Assembly: GCA_022842445.1 (NCBI GenBank)
Contig: JALHPO010000004.1
Location: forward strand, 1-64,000
DNA from: Nitrospira sp.
Lineage (GTDB): Bacteria > Nitrospirota > Nitrospiria > Nitrospirales > Nitrospiraceae
Direction of reading: 5' to 3'
DNA length: 64,000 nucleotides
Within the stretch, counting starts at the first letter, position 1. Every line of letters starts with the position of its first letter. The notes beneath the pieces were generated by a model. It saw nothing but the letters and a program-made list of their open reading frames with translations. It was not told the DNA's origin and ran no database searches. The position numbers and the translations under genes are program-made. This document shows, piece after piece, positions 8,203 through 19,710 of the stretch.

Positions 8203-9033
8203 TTACCGATTGTCCTCGATCCGATGCGCAAACATCCGTTGCCGTCGTGTCGAACTTCGTAACAATGCAAAGAGGTGGCCGCGGAACAACAATGCAGTAG
8301 TGGCCACTAGCGGAGTGAGCAGAAGCAGGAAGACCCATTGCGCATCAGGGTCGAGACCAACATAGGACATCCACCCGCCTATCAACGTAAACGGCAGCAG
8401 GAGCAGTTGGAAAAAGTTCAACCCCGCTCCACGCCCGATACCAGTGGAGAGGTTGAAAAACTCCTGGATCCCGCTCGGCGAGACGACGATGGGAAGCGCC
8501 AGGAGGGCAAAGGGCAGGAACCACTCGATCCAATGCTCCAGCACGAACTCATAGGAGGCCTTGAAAACATCCAGCGGCGAATCGTGCCGGATTTGATAGA
8601 TGACCTCCGGCGCCGCATTCAACAAGATAAATAAGAGGAGCATCACCGCGGAAGAAAGAAATCCTCCATAGGGATTGGCTTGCGTGCCCATATCGAGTGC
8701 CATCATCGGCAGCCACAGCACAAAGCCGACGCCGATCACGTCCCAGAAATAATGACCGAAGCTCTCCGTCACATCGGTCAACTGGATCGTTCGCACCGCG
8801 CTCAGCGACTGCTCGATAAGGCGCAATGTCGCACCGACCAGCAAGGCATTGACCAGGCCAAGCAGCACGCCGCCGATCATGCCCAAGGATCCGACGATTC
8901 TTGCCGCTCCGACGAACAGCAACGCGAATCCGATCAGCGCCGCGACGGTCACCCAGCTCCGCATCAGCGACCGCCACGTCGCCTGCAAGGCCTGTCGATA
9001 TAAATGGAGGGTGGCGGAAAGCAGTTCAACCAT
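8203..9033 (-). CDS. Integral membrane protein of unknown function
   Basis: The 276-residue product has about six hydrophobic helices (roughly 27-50, 52-75, 100-120, 125-145, 170-190 and 205-250). There is an amphipathic N-terminal segment (LLSATLHLYRQALQATWRSL) and an Arg-rich cytoplasmic C-terminus (RSSTRRQRMFAHR). It resembles bacterial membrane proteins of unknown function that regulate or package other membrane factors. I see no transport or enzyme motif. It is divergent from clpB and sits before the two-component genes; the 178-bp gap holds a palindrome. Confidence 0.65.
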   Translation of the reverse strand: MVELLSATLHLYRQALQATWRSLMRSWVTVAALIGFALLFVGAARIVGSLGMIGGVLLGLVNALLVGATLRLIEQSLSAVRTIQLTDVTESFGHYFWDVIGVGFVLWLPMMALDMGTQANPYGGFLSSAVMLLLFILLNAAPEVIYQIRHDSPLDVFKASYEFVLEHWIEWFLPFALLALPIVVSPSGIQEFFNLSTGIGRGAGLNFFQLLLLPFTLIGGWMSYVGLDPDAQWVFLLLLTPLVATTALLFRGHLFALLRSSTRRQRMFAHRIEDNR

Positions 9034-9124
9034 AGACCTCGCGTACAGTAGTCGGGATTGCTCCCGAGGTCAAGAAGTACTTCCTCTCAGCCCTATCGCC
9101 CGTCGAATCATCATCGCTCATGAG

Positions 9125-9152
9125 TTGACTTGTACTGGCCGATGATTATTAC
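9125..9152 (+). promoter_or_regulatory. Candidate sigma-70 promoter of clpB
   Basis: TTGACT (9125-9130), a 16-bp spacer and TATTAC (9147-9152) lie 45 bp before the clpB start. No CIRCE palindrome is seen. A heat-shock promoter cannot be confirmed by eye. Confidence 0.4.
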
Positions 9153-9197
9153 AGATCCCACGACACGCACACTTAGACTGACTTGAGGTGACTGACC

Positions 9198-11802
<2,605 letters not shown>

Positions 11803-11810
<8 letters not shown>

Positions 11811-12234
11811 TCATAACGGCGCCGCCGTTCGCGTCGATAATTTGCCCGCTCTTCACCTGCTTGTCGAGCTTCCACTCTTTGGCCGACACTTCCAGCATGT
11901 GTCCCTTCATTGTGTGGAACTCTCCTTGAGAAAAGGAGACGACACCGGGCGATGTGACCTCCATCTTGAGCAGCACCTTATTCGACGTGATTTCCTTGAC
12001 GGCCACACTCTCGGCCGTTTTGCTCACCTCGTACGCGCGCCGATCGTTGAACATCAACGTGTTATCCACCATCTTGGCCAACATCCGTCCGACCGAGTCG
12101 AACAGCGCAAAATTGACCAGCAGCGCACCGGTCGAAGGGTGACGGACTACCTGAATTTGCGGCACTCCCTCGATTTCGATCGTTCCATCGGTGTTGCGAT
12201 AAAGATTGGACCCAACTTCAATATTCATATTCAC
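11803..12234 (-). CDS. Conserved hypothetical beta-rich protein
   Basis: The 143-residue product has no signal peptide, membrane helix or known catalytic motif. Alternating hydrophobic residues suggest a beta-rich fold ([41 protein letters not shown]). The C-terminus, [14 protein letters not shown], is Gly-rich. GTG at 12234 overlaps the stop of the preceding gene (GTGA), so translation is coupled; ATG at 12228 is an alternative. It is probably in one operon with the small membrane protein and comM. A right-handed helix or sheet domain is possible, but function is unknown. Confidence 0.7.
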
Positions 12235-12458
12235 GCTTTCTTAATGCGGTCGAGGATCAAGGCAATGCAGCCGGCCAACAATCCTCCTCCGGTAATCGTG
12301 ATCATCAACTCTGCAAGCTTGAGATCCCAGACAGACCCTTGCGCCTCCATGACTTCCCTGATCCCGCCTTGCAGCATGATAACCGACAGCGCCATTGTCG
12401 CGCCGATGAGAAACCACCAGAGAAATACTTTGACGGTCGATAGCACGGAACTCCTCAC
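12231..12458 (-). CDS. Small two-helix membrane protein
   Basis: The 75-residue product has two hydrophobic helices (residues 8-28, VKVFLWWFLIGATMALSVI, and 48-67, LMITITGGGLLAGCIALIL) and a basic tail (DRIKKA). Start GTG overlaps the comM stop (GTGA), and its own stop overlaps the next gene, so three genes are translationally linked. No family is recognised. Its role may be to accompany the 143-residue protein. Confidence 0.65.
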   Translation of the reverse strand: MRSSVLSTVKVFLWWFLIGATMALSVIMLQGGIREVMEAQGSVWDLKLAELMITITGGGLLAGCIALILDRIKKA

Positions 12459-13984
12459 GCCTCCGGATTGCGGTCGAACGAGCGATACTGAATGGCCTCT
12501 GCAATATGCATGGCCTCAATCTTATCAGACTCGGCTAAATCGGCAATGGTCCGCGCCACGCGCAGAATGCGTCCATGCGCCCGCGCCGAGAGTCGCAGTC
12601 TGATCATGGCCTGTTCGAGCAAGTCCTGCGCATGCTGGTCGAGCCCACAATACCGTTTCACCTGGCGCGGCTTCAACTGGGCATTCGTATAGAAGCCGTC
12701 GCTTCGATACCGCCGGCGCTGGCGGTCGCGAGCCGCCACGACGCGCGCGCGGATCGCCGCAGAAGTTTCTGCCGACGGAAGCTCCGCGCGCAGTTCCCGC
12801 ACCGGCACAGGCGGCACGTCCAAATGGATATCCAGCCGATCGAGCAAGGGACCGGAGAGTTTCGCGCGATAACGGCGGATCTGTGTGACCGTGCAGACGC
12901 AGGGCCTCGAGCGGTCCCCGTAATACCCGCAAGGGCACGGATTCATGGCGGCGACCAGCATGAACCGCGCGGGATACTTCAGCGACCCGCTGGCCCTCGT
13001 CAATGTAACCTGTCCGTCTTCGAGCGGCTGCCGGAGGCCCTCCAACACACCCCGTTTGAATTCGGGCGACTCGTCGAGAAACAACACCCCGTTGTGCGCA
13101 AGCGACACTTCTCCCGGTTTCGGCACAGTCCCGCCGCCGACCAGGCCGGCATCGGAGATGCTATGATGCGGAGCCCGAAACGGGCGGACCATCAAGAGGG
13201 GCCGATCGGGAGCGAGTTGTCCGGCGACGCTGTGCACGCGCGTGGTTTCAATTGCTTCTTCCAAATCCAACAACGGGAGAATCGACGGAAACCGGCGCGC
13301 CAGCATGGTCTTGCCGGATCCGGGAGGACCGACCATCAGGACGTTATGCCCGCCTGCCGCCGCCACTTCGAGCGCCCGTTTCGCATGGTCCTGGCCACGG
13401 ACATCAGCAAAGTCTTCATCCTCCACCGGTCTTGACGATTCCAACATGCCATAGTTCGACAGACTCGGCGCGACGACTTGGCCCCCTTTGAGAAATTCCA
13501 CGGCCTGCGGCAGCGTGTGGATCGGGTATGCGCGCACCCCTTCAACCAGCGCGGCTTCAGGGCCGTTATCAGCCGGAAGCATCAGCTCATACCCCTTGCG
13601 GCAGGCGAGTCCGAACGACAGCGCGCCTGTGATCGGTTTCACCCGGCCATCCAGCGACAGTTCTCCGATCAAGACACGATGACTCAGTGTTACCTGTGGA
13701 ATCACGTCTTCGGCGACGAGAATGCCGATGGCGATGGCCAGATCGAGCCCGGACCCTTCCTTCTTGATGCCGGCCGGGGCAAGATTCACCGTGATCCGCT
13801 TGGCAGGAAAATGAAACCCGGTGTTCTTCAGCGCGGAGCGGACCCGATCCCGGCTTTCCTTGACGGTGGCATCGGGCAAACCGACGACGGAAAACTGGGG
13901 AAGGCCGCCTGAAATATCGACTTCAACATCTACCAGATGGGCATCGAGACCGACGAGCGCCGCGCTCGTAACCTTGGCGAGCAT
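12455..13984 (-). CDS. comM: YifB/ComM-type Mg-chelatase-like AAA+ ATPase
   Basis: The 509-residue protein starts LAKVTSAALVGLDAHLVDVEVDI, the N-terminal domain of ComM. It has an AAA+ core with Walker A GPPGSGKT, a Walker B LFLDESPEF, and a Mg-chelatase-type C-terminal domain (ARVLRVARTIADLAES). A Cys cluster (NPCPCGYYGDRSRPCVC) is also typical of the family. ComM is a hexameric helicase that promotes branch migration of incoming DNA strands during transformation. Length is normal. It heads a three-gene operon and is divergent from the gene at 14318; a MITE-like element lies between. Confidence 0.93.
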   Translation of the reverse strand: MLAKVTSAALVGLDAHLVDVEVDISGGLPQFSVVGLPDATVKESRDRVRSALKNTGFHFPAKRITVNLAPAGIKKEGSGLDLAIAIGILVAEDVIPQVTLSHRVLIGELSLDGRVKPITGALSFGLACRKGYELMLPADNGPEAALVEGVRAYPIHTLPQAVEFLKGGQVVAPSLSNYGMLESSRPVEDEDFADVRGQDHAKRALEVAAAGGHNVLMVGPPGSGKTMLARRFPSILPLLDLEEAIETTRVHSVAGQLAPDRPLLMVRPFRAPHHSISDAGLVGGGTVPKPGEVSLAHNGVLFLDESPEFKRGVLEGLRQPLEDGQVTLTRASGSLKYPARFMLVAAMNPCPCGYYGDRSRPCVCTVTQIRRYRAKLSGPLLDRLDIHLDVPPVPVRELRAELPSAETSAAIRARVVAARDRQRRRYRSDGFYTNAQLKPRQVKRYCGLDQHAQDLLEQAMIRLRLSARAHGRILRVARTIADLAESDKIEAMHIAEAIQYRSFDRNPEA

Positions 13985-14154
13985 GCCGACAGCAGCCTTT
14001 CTATGCCCGGAAAGAGGCGCAATTATAGAAACTATTTAGATAGGTTTCAATAGAATCATCCACCGTTGTCGGCACTGGCAGACTGCAGATAAACTCATGC
14101 TGTCCCTTGAAGCTATCGCAAATCCCGAGGTATGAGACAGCATCAAGTAGCCAC

Positions 14155-14280
14155 GCAGGATGCTCAAAATGGCCGTCCAGCAAGGCCGCAGCGAGCGAAG
14201 CGGCGAAGCGTACTCCGCGCCGTACGGTGAGCCTCGGAGCGATGCGAGAACGCCGCTGGCGGACTTTTTCAGCATCCTGC
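14155..14280. mobile_element. MITE-like non-coding element (126 bp) with terminal inverted repeats
   Basis: The left end GCAGGATGCTCAAAATGGCC matches the reverse complement of the right end, GCAGGATGCTGAAAAAGTCC, in 16 of 20 positions. The interior is GC-rich (GCCGCAGCGAGCGAAGCGGC) and encodes nothing. A shorter relative lies at 59594-59636. It sits between comM and the exported-protein gene. Confidence 0.7.
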
Positions 14281-14309
14281 TAGCGGCCATCTGCCCAACT
14301 CTGTATAAT
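14281..14309 (+). promoter_or_regulatory. TATAAT box directly upstream of the 14318 gene
   Basis: TATAAT at 14304-14309 is only eight bases before the first ATG. The transcript would be nearly leaderless or begin after it. The -35 region (14281-14286) is poor and touches the MITE end. Confidence 0.3.
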
Positions 14310-14317
14310 CCGCTGCT

Positions 14318-14974
14318 ATGCGCCTCTGGTGTGTGCGTCCGGAGGAACCCCTCGTTTCAGCTCTCCCGAGATCGACACAGAAGTCTTGTCTGGTCGCCAT
14401 CTTGATTATCGGCAACTTCTTGCTTTCTTCTTGGGACATGACTCTCCCTGTCTCTTCATCTGCCGCCCCCTCTGCTTCTGCAATCCCGGTGCAACGGCCG
14501 GGAAAACCCGCGTCGCCTCATGTTGGATCGGCGATGGCAGTCCTCGCCACACTCGAACAGGCGCGTATCCTCCCGCCGGAAGGCACCAAAGAAGCCGACC
14601 GCATCATCAAGTCTGTGATACAACTGCAGTCGCTGTTTGCCAAAAGCACACATCCCGACCTGCAACATTTCATGCGTCGCGCTGTGGAGTCCTCGCGTGG
14701 GAAACAAGCCCCAGACCTTGTGGCGCAATTCCAAGCGAACGGATGGACGTCGGATGTTTTGGAGGCGCTCGCGGAAACGGCTGCCCGGACACCACCGGAG
14801 GAACTTCAGACGCTGGCGCCGGGGCTCAAGACCGTCAACCTGTCGGTGGAAGACTTCCGGCAATTCATGCAGCTGGTGAAAGACGGGAAAGAGGCGCTCG
14901 CCTCAAACGGCCAAGACTTTCACGCGGTCTTCGCAGCTCATCGGAAGACAATGCCGGGAACGGGAGCATACTGA
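14318..14974 (+). CDS. Exported protein of unknown function, helical
   Basis: The 218-residue product has a long N-terminal part (residues 1-40) including a hydrophobic stretch, CLVAILIIGNFLLSSW, likely a signal peptide, followed by a Ser/Ala/Pro linker. From about residue 70 it is helical with no catalytic motif (AVLATLEQARIL, VIQLQSLFAKS, FRQFMQLVKDGKEAL). The C-terminus is MPGTGAY. No family is recognised. A TATAAT box sits eight bases before the ATG, so the true start may be downstream, for example residue 41. It is the first gene after comM on the plus strand. Confidence 0.6.
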   Translation: MRLWCVRPEEPLVSALPRSTQKSCLVAILIIGNFLLSSWDMTLPVSSSAAPSASAIPVQRPGKPASPHVGSAMAVLATLEQARILPPEGTKEADRIIKSVIQLQSLFAKSTHPDLQHFMRRAVESSRGKQAPDLVAQFQANGWTSDVLEALAETAARTPPEELQTLAPGLKTVNLSVEDFRQFMQLVKDGKEALASNGQDFHAVFAAHRKTMPGTGAY

Positions 14975-15065
14975 ATCATGCATCTAGCAAAAGTGAAAAT
15001 GGCATTACTGTCCTGCCGATTACACACCACACTTCGGAAACGACCACTATTATAAGGAGGAACCC

Positions 15066-15299
15066 ATGGCAACCAGAGCGTACATTCTGATCAAGGTCAA
15101 AACAGGAAAAACGAAGGACGTCGTCGCGTCACTCAAGCGCATTGCCGGCATTGAGCAGGCCCATCCTTGTTTCGGACGGCCCGACATTTTTGTTTTCATC
15201 AACGTACAGGACGAGCGCTCGCTCTCGGACGTCGTGATCAGCAAGATTCATGCGATCGACGGAGTCGAAGAAACCGACACACATATTGTGGCGGAATAA
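15066..15299 (+). CDS. Stand-alone Lrp/AsnC ligand-binding (RAM) domain protein
   Basis: The 77-residue protein starts MATRAYILIKVKTGKTKDVV and contains only the alpha/beta sandwich (RAM) of the Lrp/AsnC family, with no DNA-binding helix-turn-helix. The characteristic GRPDIFVFINVQD strand and the ISKIHAIDGVEETDTHIV tail are present. RAM domains bind amino acids and oligomerise; the stand-alone version probably senses an amino acid or regulates a partner. The RBS AAGGAGG is perfect. The gene follows the exported protein by 91 bp and may be independent. Confidence 0.85.
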   Translation: MATRAYILIKVKTGKTKDVVASLKRIAGIEQAHPCFGRPDIFVFINVQDERSLSDVVISKIHAIDGVEETDTHIVAE

Positions 15300-15302
15300 C
15301 AA

Positions 15303-15481
15303 CGTGCGTATCTCGCACAACCCGTGTCGCCGACTTCGTAAGATGTGCGAGGCACGCGTCGTTCGTATCTCGTGCTGCGAGAAGGGCGAGACTTGCGCGA
15401 AAGGCGCGACTCATCAGGACAACTTCTTCAACCCGTCGCGCTTTTCTCGCGACTCCCGCCAGTCTCGCGAGCGAAACGGCG
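15303..15481. repeat. Intergenic repeat, CGTATCTCG family, copy 1
   Basis: This non-coding stretch shares words such as CGTATCTCG, AACTTCTTCAACCC and GCCAGTCTCGCGAG with copies at 40566-40707 and 55917-56085. It is rich in small palindromes. Confidence 0.5.
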
Positions 15482-16468
15482 TCACGAATGACGATCGACG
15501 AGGATGGGAGCGCCGCCTGTTTCAGCCGAACGGTAGCAGGCCTCCGCGATCTCGACGGCACGGAGCCCATCCTCGCCCGTGATCGGCATGGGCCTGCGCT
15601 GCTCCACAGCCTCGAGAAACGCCATCAGAGTCGCAAGTACCGTTTGCGATGGAGAAAACTCCCATTCCTGGCTCTCAGTGTTGCCGATCCAACGAAGCCG
15701 GCGGCTGATCCAGTCGGCTTCTAATCGCCCCTGCAATCCAATCCACTCTGCTGATCCGACACGTCCCTCCGGTACCCGCGCAAGGTCGAGCAAACAGGCC
15801 GTCCCTCCGACGGTCGTCAACTGAGCCGACACGACGGTCTCCGGCGCGGTCGGCAACGGACGATCCATCGTACAGCGAACCTCCTGCACCTCCTCGCCGG
15901 TCAGGAATCGGACAAGATCCAGCATATGAACGCCGATTTCCAGCAAAGCCCCCCGTTTGCCATAGCCGTCGGCATGTCCGGGAGTGGTTGCCTTTATTTC
16001 AATATGACTGGTCAACCGCAGCCGCTCGGAGCGCCCGATCAGATGTCCTCGCTTCCGCATTTCCTGGATCGTGGAGTCAAACCGCAACGTCTGGGCCGTC
16101 ATCAACGGCACGCCGGCTTCTCGCGCCTCCGACACCATCGCCTCTGCATCGGCTGCCGAAGCCGCCAACGGCTTCTCGACCAACAGTGGTTTACGAGCCT
16201 GAACCGCGGACGTGCAAATGTCACGGGTAAAGATCGGAGGCGTGACGACGATAATGGCCTCGACGGCTGGATCCTCGATCAACGCACGGGCCTGCCCGTA
16301 CACCGTGACAGAGTCCGCGCCGGGGAGATCGAGGCCTTGGGCGGGATTCCGGCGGCAGACTGCCTTGAGAGACACGGAGGGCAGATCATGAAGAATATGC
16401 CGGGCATAGCGAAGACCGTGACGCCCGACTCCGATCAACCCTATTCCAAGAGGTCTCTTACCCATCAC
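15482..16468 (-). CDS. Gfo/Idh/MocA-family NAD(P)-dependent oxidoreductase
   Basis: The 328-residue protein begins with a Rossmann nucleotide-binding domain (GLIGVGRHGLRYA, residues 9-21) and carries the family's EKPLA motif (LLVEKPLA, about 95-102) before the catalytic domain. The conserved GALLEIGVHMLDLVRF region, with His of the substrate pocket, follows. Members oxidise or reduce sugars, inositol or aldehydes, or make small precursors. The substrate is not predictable here. GTG (16468) and ATG (16465) starts are tandem. No operon partner is adjacent. The gene is flanked by repeat sequences on both sides. Confidence 0.85.
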   Translation of the reverse strand: MMGKRPLGIGLIGVGRHGLRYARHILHDLPSVSLKAVCRRNPAQGLDLPGADSVTVYGQARALIEDPAVEAIIVVTPPIFTRDICTSAVQARKPLLVEKPLAASAADAEAMVSEAREAGVPLMTAQTLRFDSTIQEMRKRGHLIGRSERLRLTSHIEIKATTPGHADGYGKRGALLEIGVHMLDLVRFLTGEEVQEVRCTMDRPLPTAPETVVSAQLTTVGGTACLLDLARVPEGRVGSAEWIGLQGRLEADWISRRLRWIGNTESQEWEFSPSQTVLATLMAFLEAVEQRRPMPITGEDGLRAVEIAEACYRSAETGGAPILVDRHS

Positions 16469-16534
16469 ATCTCATTATTCATGAACATATATATCATCGA
16501 CGCCACTGCGCCAACGGATGTCGCTCGCGAAAGG

Positions 16535-16645
16535 GAGCTGATAGCGTATAGCCTGTAGCACAAGATCGGATTGGAATACCATGCCATCGGCGGCTCGTGC
16601 TTCCTCCTCCATGCCATATGCCATCAGCCATACGCCATCGGCTCT
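16535..16645. repeat. Intergenic palindromic repeat, GCGTATAGC family, divergent copy (D)
   Basis: The GCGTATAGC...TAGCACAAGATCGGATTGG segment resembles copies at 46001 and 52570. It reads GCCATCAGCCATACGCC in reverse orientation at its right end, giving an inverted layout. Confidence 0.4.
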
Positions 16646-16706
16646 GGTCCACACGCGAAATACGGTCCGTTGACATTCCCGCGAACGGCTCCCTATATTC
16701 CACTGT

Positions 16707-17507
16707 ATGACACAGACTCAATCGGCGCCGTTTACCTTGCAACAGATCGGGACAGGAACCGCGCGGTTTTCGAGCGGGGTCCCCATTCCTACGCACACCG
16801 ACCAAATGGTCGATCCCTATTTTAAAACACGGATGCCGAAAGAGCATCAGATCGACAGCCTGCTGTTCTGGCCACAGGACAAAGGACCCTATCCAGGCCT
16901 GGTGCTGCTTCATGATCGGTGGGGATTGACAGGACAAATGAAAGACCTCGGTGCGCGAATGGCCTGCGAAGGCTACATGGTCATTATTCCCAATCTGTAC
17001 GGCCGCCTGGGTGGAATGGTGACGGCCAATGACGAGGTCGCCGCGGCGCTGCAAGACAAACAGAACGAGACGCAGGTGCTGACGGACATCAATACCTGCT
17101 GCGAGTATCTGAATACACGCACCATGGCAAAACGAAATATCCATGGAGTGGTAGGTTACGGCATGGGCGGTTCGTATGCGCTGCGCTTCGCCTGCCAACG
17201 TAAGCGATTACGCGCGGTCGTGTCCTACTACGGCAGAATGGTCCAACCCAGGGAACTGATGAACGACCTCACATCGCCCGTGCTGTATCACCAGGCCGGC
17301 AAAGATACTTGGGCGACCGAGGAACAGGTCCAGGAGCTGCGCGCGGCCGCCGCAGAATACGGGAAACGGACGGAGATCCAGACCTATCCGGACGCGCCCC
17401 ACGCATTCTGCAATGAGATGAAACCGGATGCCTATCGAGCCGACGCCACGGCATTGGCATGGGAACGAACCGCAGTGTTTCTGAGAACCTGTTTCCAGGG
17501 AACCTAA
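16707..17507 (+). CDS. Dienelactone-hydrolase-like alpha/beta protein lacking the nucleophile
   Basis: The 266-residue protein has the dienelactone hydrolase fold: LVLLHDRWGLTGQMKD at the start of the fold, then the helix with the nucleophile elbow GYGMGGSYA. The family's Cys (or Ser) at the third position is Gly here. The Asp (AGKDTWA) and His (DAPHAFC) of the triad remain. With no nucleophile, hydrolase activity is doubtful; binding or a changed chemistry is possible. There is no signal peptide. No clear RBS is seen. The neighbour downstream is an unrelated exported protein. Confidence 0.8.
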   Translation: MTQTQSAPFTLQQIGTGTARFSSGVPIPTHTDQMVDPYFKTRMPKEHQIDSLLFWPQDKGPYPGLVLLHDRWGLTGQMKDLGARMACEGYMVIIPNLYGRLGGMVTANDEVAAALQDKQNETQVLTDINTCCEYLNTRTMAKRNIHGVVGYGMGGSYALRFACQRKRLRAVVSYYGRMVQPRELMNDLTSPVLYHQAGKDTWATEEQVQELRAAAAEYGKRTEIQTYPDAPHAFCNEMKPDAYRADATALAWERTAVFLRTCFQGT

Positions 17508-17636
17508 TGAGCCTGGATTTCAGGCGAAGGGCCGATGGCGGATTAGGTGAAGGGCAATGGGTAATGGTAAATGGTTAATGCTTCAAGCCGGATCATCCGC
17601 TCCGAACCACATGCCACTCACTACTTGCCACTTACC

Positions 17637-18617
17637 ATGATCTGGCGCCTCGCTGAACGGGTGATGCGGACTCGTGATCATCTCGCGCCGCATGGCGTCG
17701 GGATCGCCCTTGTGATGGCGGTACTTGCCTGCATCAACACGCCATCGATGGCAGCTCCCGCCCTGCAAGCTTCGCCGGCCCTCCTGGCGGAGGTTGTCGC
17801 CGACCGATCCGCTCAACTCACCGCAATCGATTCAAATACCGGCGCCATGGCGCTGTTCACATCGGCCATCGGTCCTGCCCTCGGATTGAAGGATGCCGCC
17901 AATATTTTGGGCGCCAAGGGATTATCGGCCGCTGTAGCCAGGGAATTGGGCATTGCCGAATTGGCTCAGTCCGCCCATGAGCTGATAGCGGCGCTTGCGG
18001 CATGGCAATTGGCCGATTCCCTCCGGCGCGCCAGTGACGAAACCTTGGCCGCCTCAATTGCCGCAGGGACACCTTCTCCCGCACGGCAAGAGTGGATGAA
18101 TGCCGGCAGTCGCCTGCCGTCTCTTTCTGAACTCATTCGACTCTTGACGGAACAATGGCCGCCGGATTCGGCTCAATCCGAGTCTCAGACGAGACGGACA
18201 GCCCTGCTCCTTGCAGCCCATCGGGTGGCATTTGAGGCACATCAGGACGCACTGACCGCCTGGTGGTCGCTCCGTGAGTGGAAGGATCGCGTGAGGCAGG
18301 CCCGAGGCCTCGCGCGCCTCTGCGGGACGTGGCAATGGACGATTCACAACCACCGACAACATCAGGAACAGAAAACTGTCATCACTTTCCCCCCGGCCGG
18401 ACAGACACCGCCCAACATTCCGCTGCCGGTTGAAACCGTCATTCTCGGCGATAGCGTCTACCTACGGTGGGAAAACGGCAACTATGTGCAGGAAGACAGC
18501 CTCCTCCTCGTCCGAGAGGGATTGAAGGAGGCGACAAGAATCGAGGGATCGTTCGTCAACAACACCGGAGGTTGGGGACCGATTACCGCGAAGCGCACTG
18601 CAGATTGCCGGCCCTAG
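17637..18617 (+). CDS. Exported hypothetical protein
   Basis: The chosen ATG gives MIWRLAERVMRTRDHLAP, then a signal-like hydrophobic segment (GIALVMAVLACINTPSMA) ending in PSMAAP. The mature part has an Ala/Leu-rich helical region (about 40-230), and a C-terminal beta-rich module (TVITFPPAG, ETVILGDSVYLRWENGN, RIEGSFVNNTGG). The latter looks like a lipocalin-like or sheet-type domain with a Trp-Glu-Asn-Gly turn. No known family is assigned. An upstream ATG at 17571 is possible but would precede repeat-like intergenic sequence. Confidence 0.65.
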   Translation: MIWRLAERVMRTRDHLAPHGVGIALVMAVLACINTPSMAAPALQASPALLAEVVADRSAQLTAIDSNTGAMALFTSAIGPALGLKDAANILGAKGLSAAVARELGIAELAQSAHELIAALAAWQLADSLRRASDETLAASIAAGTPSPARQEWMNAGSRLPSLSELIRLLTEQWPPDSAQSESQTRRTALLLAAHRVAFEAHQDALTAWWSLREWKDRVRQARGLARLCGTWQWTIHNHRQHQEQKTVITFPPAGQTPPNIPLPVETVILGDSVYLRWENGNYVQEDSLLLVREGLKEATRIEGSFVNNTGGWGPITAKRTADCRP

Positions 18618-18639
18618 AATCCTGAAGCCCAAGAGAGGC

Positions 18640-18790
18640 GTCTATAGCGTATAACTTATGGCACCGGACAGAAAAATGAGCCGCCGATGATTTGATATTC
18701 CGGTTCGCTCTCGTGCTACAGGCCACACGCCACAAGCGCTTTTTCCCTTCGATCATGTGCTATTCGCCATACGCTGTCAGCTCTTTTCTC
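18640..18790. repeat. Intergenic palindromic repeat, GCGTATA family, copy E
   Basis: The left arm CTATAGCGTATAACTTATGGC and right arm CGCCATACGCTGTCAGCTC are inverted relatives of each other and of the copies at 46001 and 49541. The right edge overlaps the end of the gene at 18777. Confidence 0.45.
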
Positions 18791-19184
18791 CCTGACTCAC
18801 TCCCCGCCACACGCGCCAGCCCAAGAGCCCCCACCCGGTGATCAACGTCAATCCGCCTACTGGAGTGATCGGGCCCAGCCACTTCAACCCCGCAAGCGCG
18901 ATGCCGTAGAGACTGCCGCAAAACAAAATCATCCCCGTTGCAAACAGCCACCCAGCCATGGCCAGTCGCCGGTCTTCATAGATTCGCACCGCCATTCCAA
19001 CCAGCACCATCCCGAAGGCATGGTACATCTGATAGCGCGTCGCAGTGTCATAGGCAGCCAGCATCGGCGGCTCCAGGATGGTCTTCAGCATGTGCGCGCC
19101 AAACGCGCCGGCAGCCACGCCCACTCCGGCCACGACGCATCCAATCATGATCAGCCGACGGGATGATGCCTCTGTATCCGTCAC
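18777..19184 (-). CDS. DUF423 membrane protein
   Basis: The 135-residue protein has four membrane helices and the DUF423 signature: GVAAGAFGAHMLK near the N-terminus and a central YDTATRYQMYHAFGM. It also has ILFCGSLYGIAL and PVGGLTLITGWGLLGW at the C-terminus. The family is broadly conserved in bacteria with unknown function (animal relative TMEM256). It is predicted to be inner membrane. GTG start at 19184. It is downstream of the adhesin-E-like gene on the same strand. Confidence 0.85.
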   Translation of the reverse strand: MTDTEASSRRLIMIGCVVAGVGVAAGAFGAHMLKTILEPPMLAAYDTATRYQMYHAFGMVLVGMAVRIYEDRRLAMAGWLFATGMILFCGSLYGIALAGLKWLGPITPVGGLTLITGWGLLGWRVWRGVSQGEKS

Positions 19185-19269
19185 GTTTCAACCTCAATAC
19201 TGGCGATGCCACGCGTAAGACTCTTCACGGCGGCGCATTCTAGCAGAATGCTCTGATAGAGCGAAATCC

Positions 19270-19710
19270 TTACCGGGTGCAGACCACCTCCCACAATGCG
19301 TGATTGATGCTCTCCGGTTCGACCGGCAGCCAGGCGTCTTGGTCCACGTATCCATTCGCCGCTATACCGGTTCCCATATGCCGTGAGAACTCCGTGAACG
19401 CCAGGAGACGCACAAGTTTTGTCCCGCAATCGAATTGTTTGCGGGTCGTCGTCGAGAAAAATCGGTGAGGCCCCGGCATGAACCGCCCTGATCCAACATT
19501 CCCCTGCATCCACTTGTAGTCGGTCAATTGCCGGATCGTGACGAGATTTCCTTCCCGGATGACCGTATCCGGATCGATGTAGACGGTCTGAAGCCCTGGA
19601 TCCAAATAATCTTTCTCAACCACCACCCAGCCGGCATAGACCGGCTCACCAATGAAAACCAAAAGCGCCATGCAGCACAGTCCTATGCTATGGAGCCTTG
19701 CTGACGTCAT
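19270..19710 (-). CDS. Exported surface-adhesin-E-like protein
   Basis: The 146-residue product has a signal peptide (LHSIGLCCMALLVFIGEPVYA, cleaved before GW). The mature part begins VVVEKDYLDPGLQTVYIDPDTV with conserved strands (VTIRQLTDYKW, FDCGTKLVRLLAFTEFS, two Cys at about 104 and 144). This pattern matches small bacterial surface-adhesin protein E-like domains. It is probably periplasmic or on the cell surface. Function in Nitrospira-type bacteria is unknown. No RBS is obvious; it precedes the DUF423 gene by 85 bp. Confidence 0.7.
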   Translation of the reverse strand: MTSARLHSIGLCCMALLVFIGEPVYAGWVVVEKDYLDPGLQTVYIDPDTVIREGNLVTIRQLTDYKWMQGNVGSGRFMPGPHRFFSTTTRKQFDCGTKLVRLLAFTEFSRHMGTGIAANGYVDQDAWLPVEPESINHALWEVVCTR

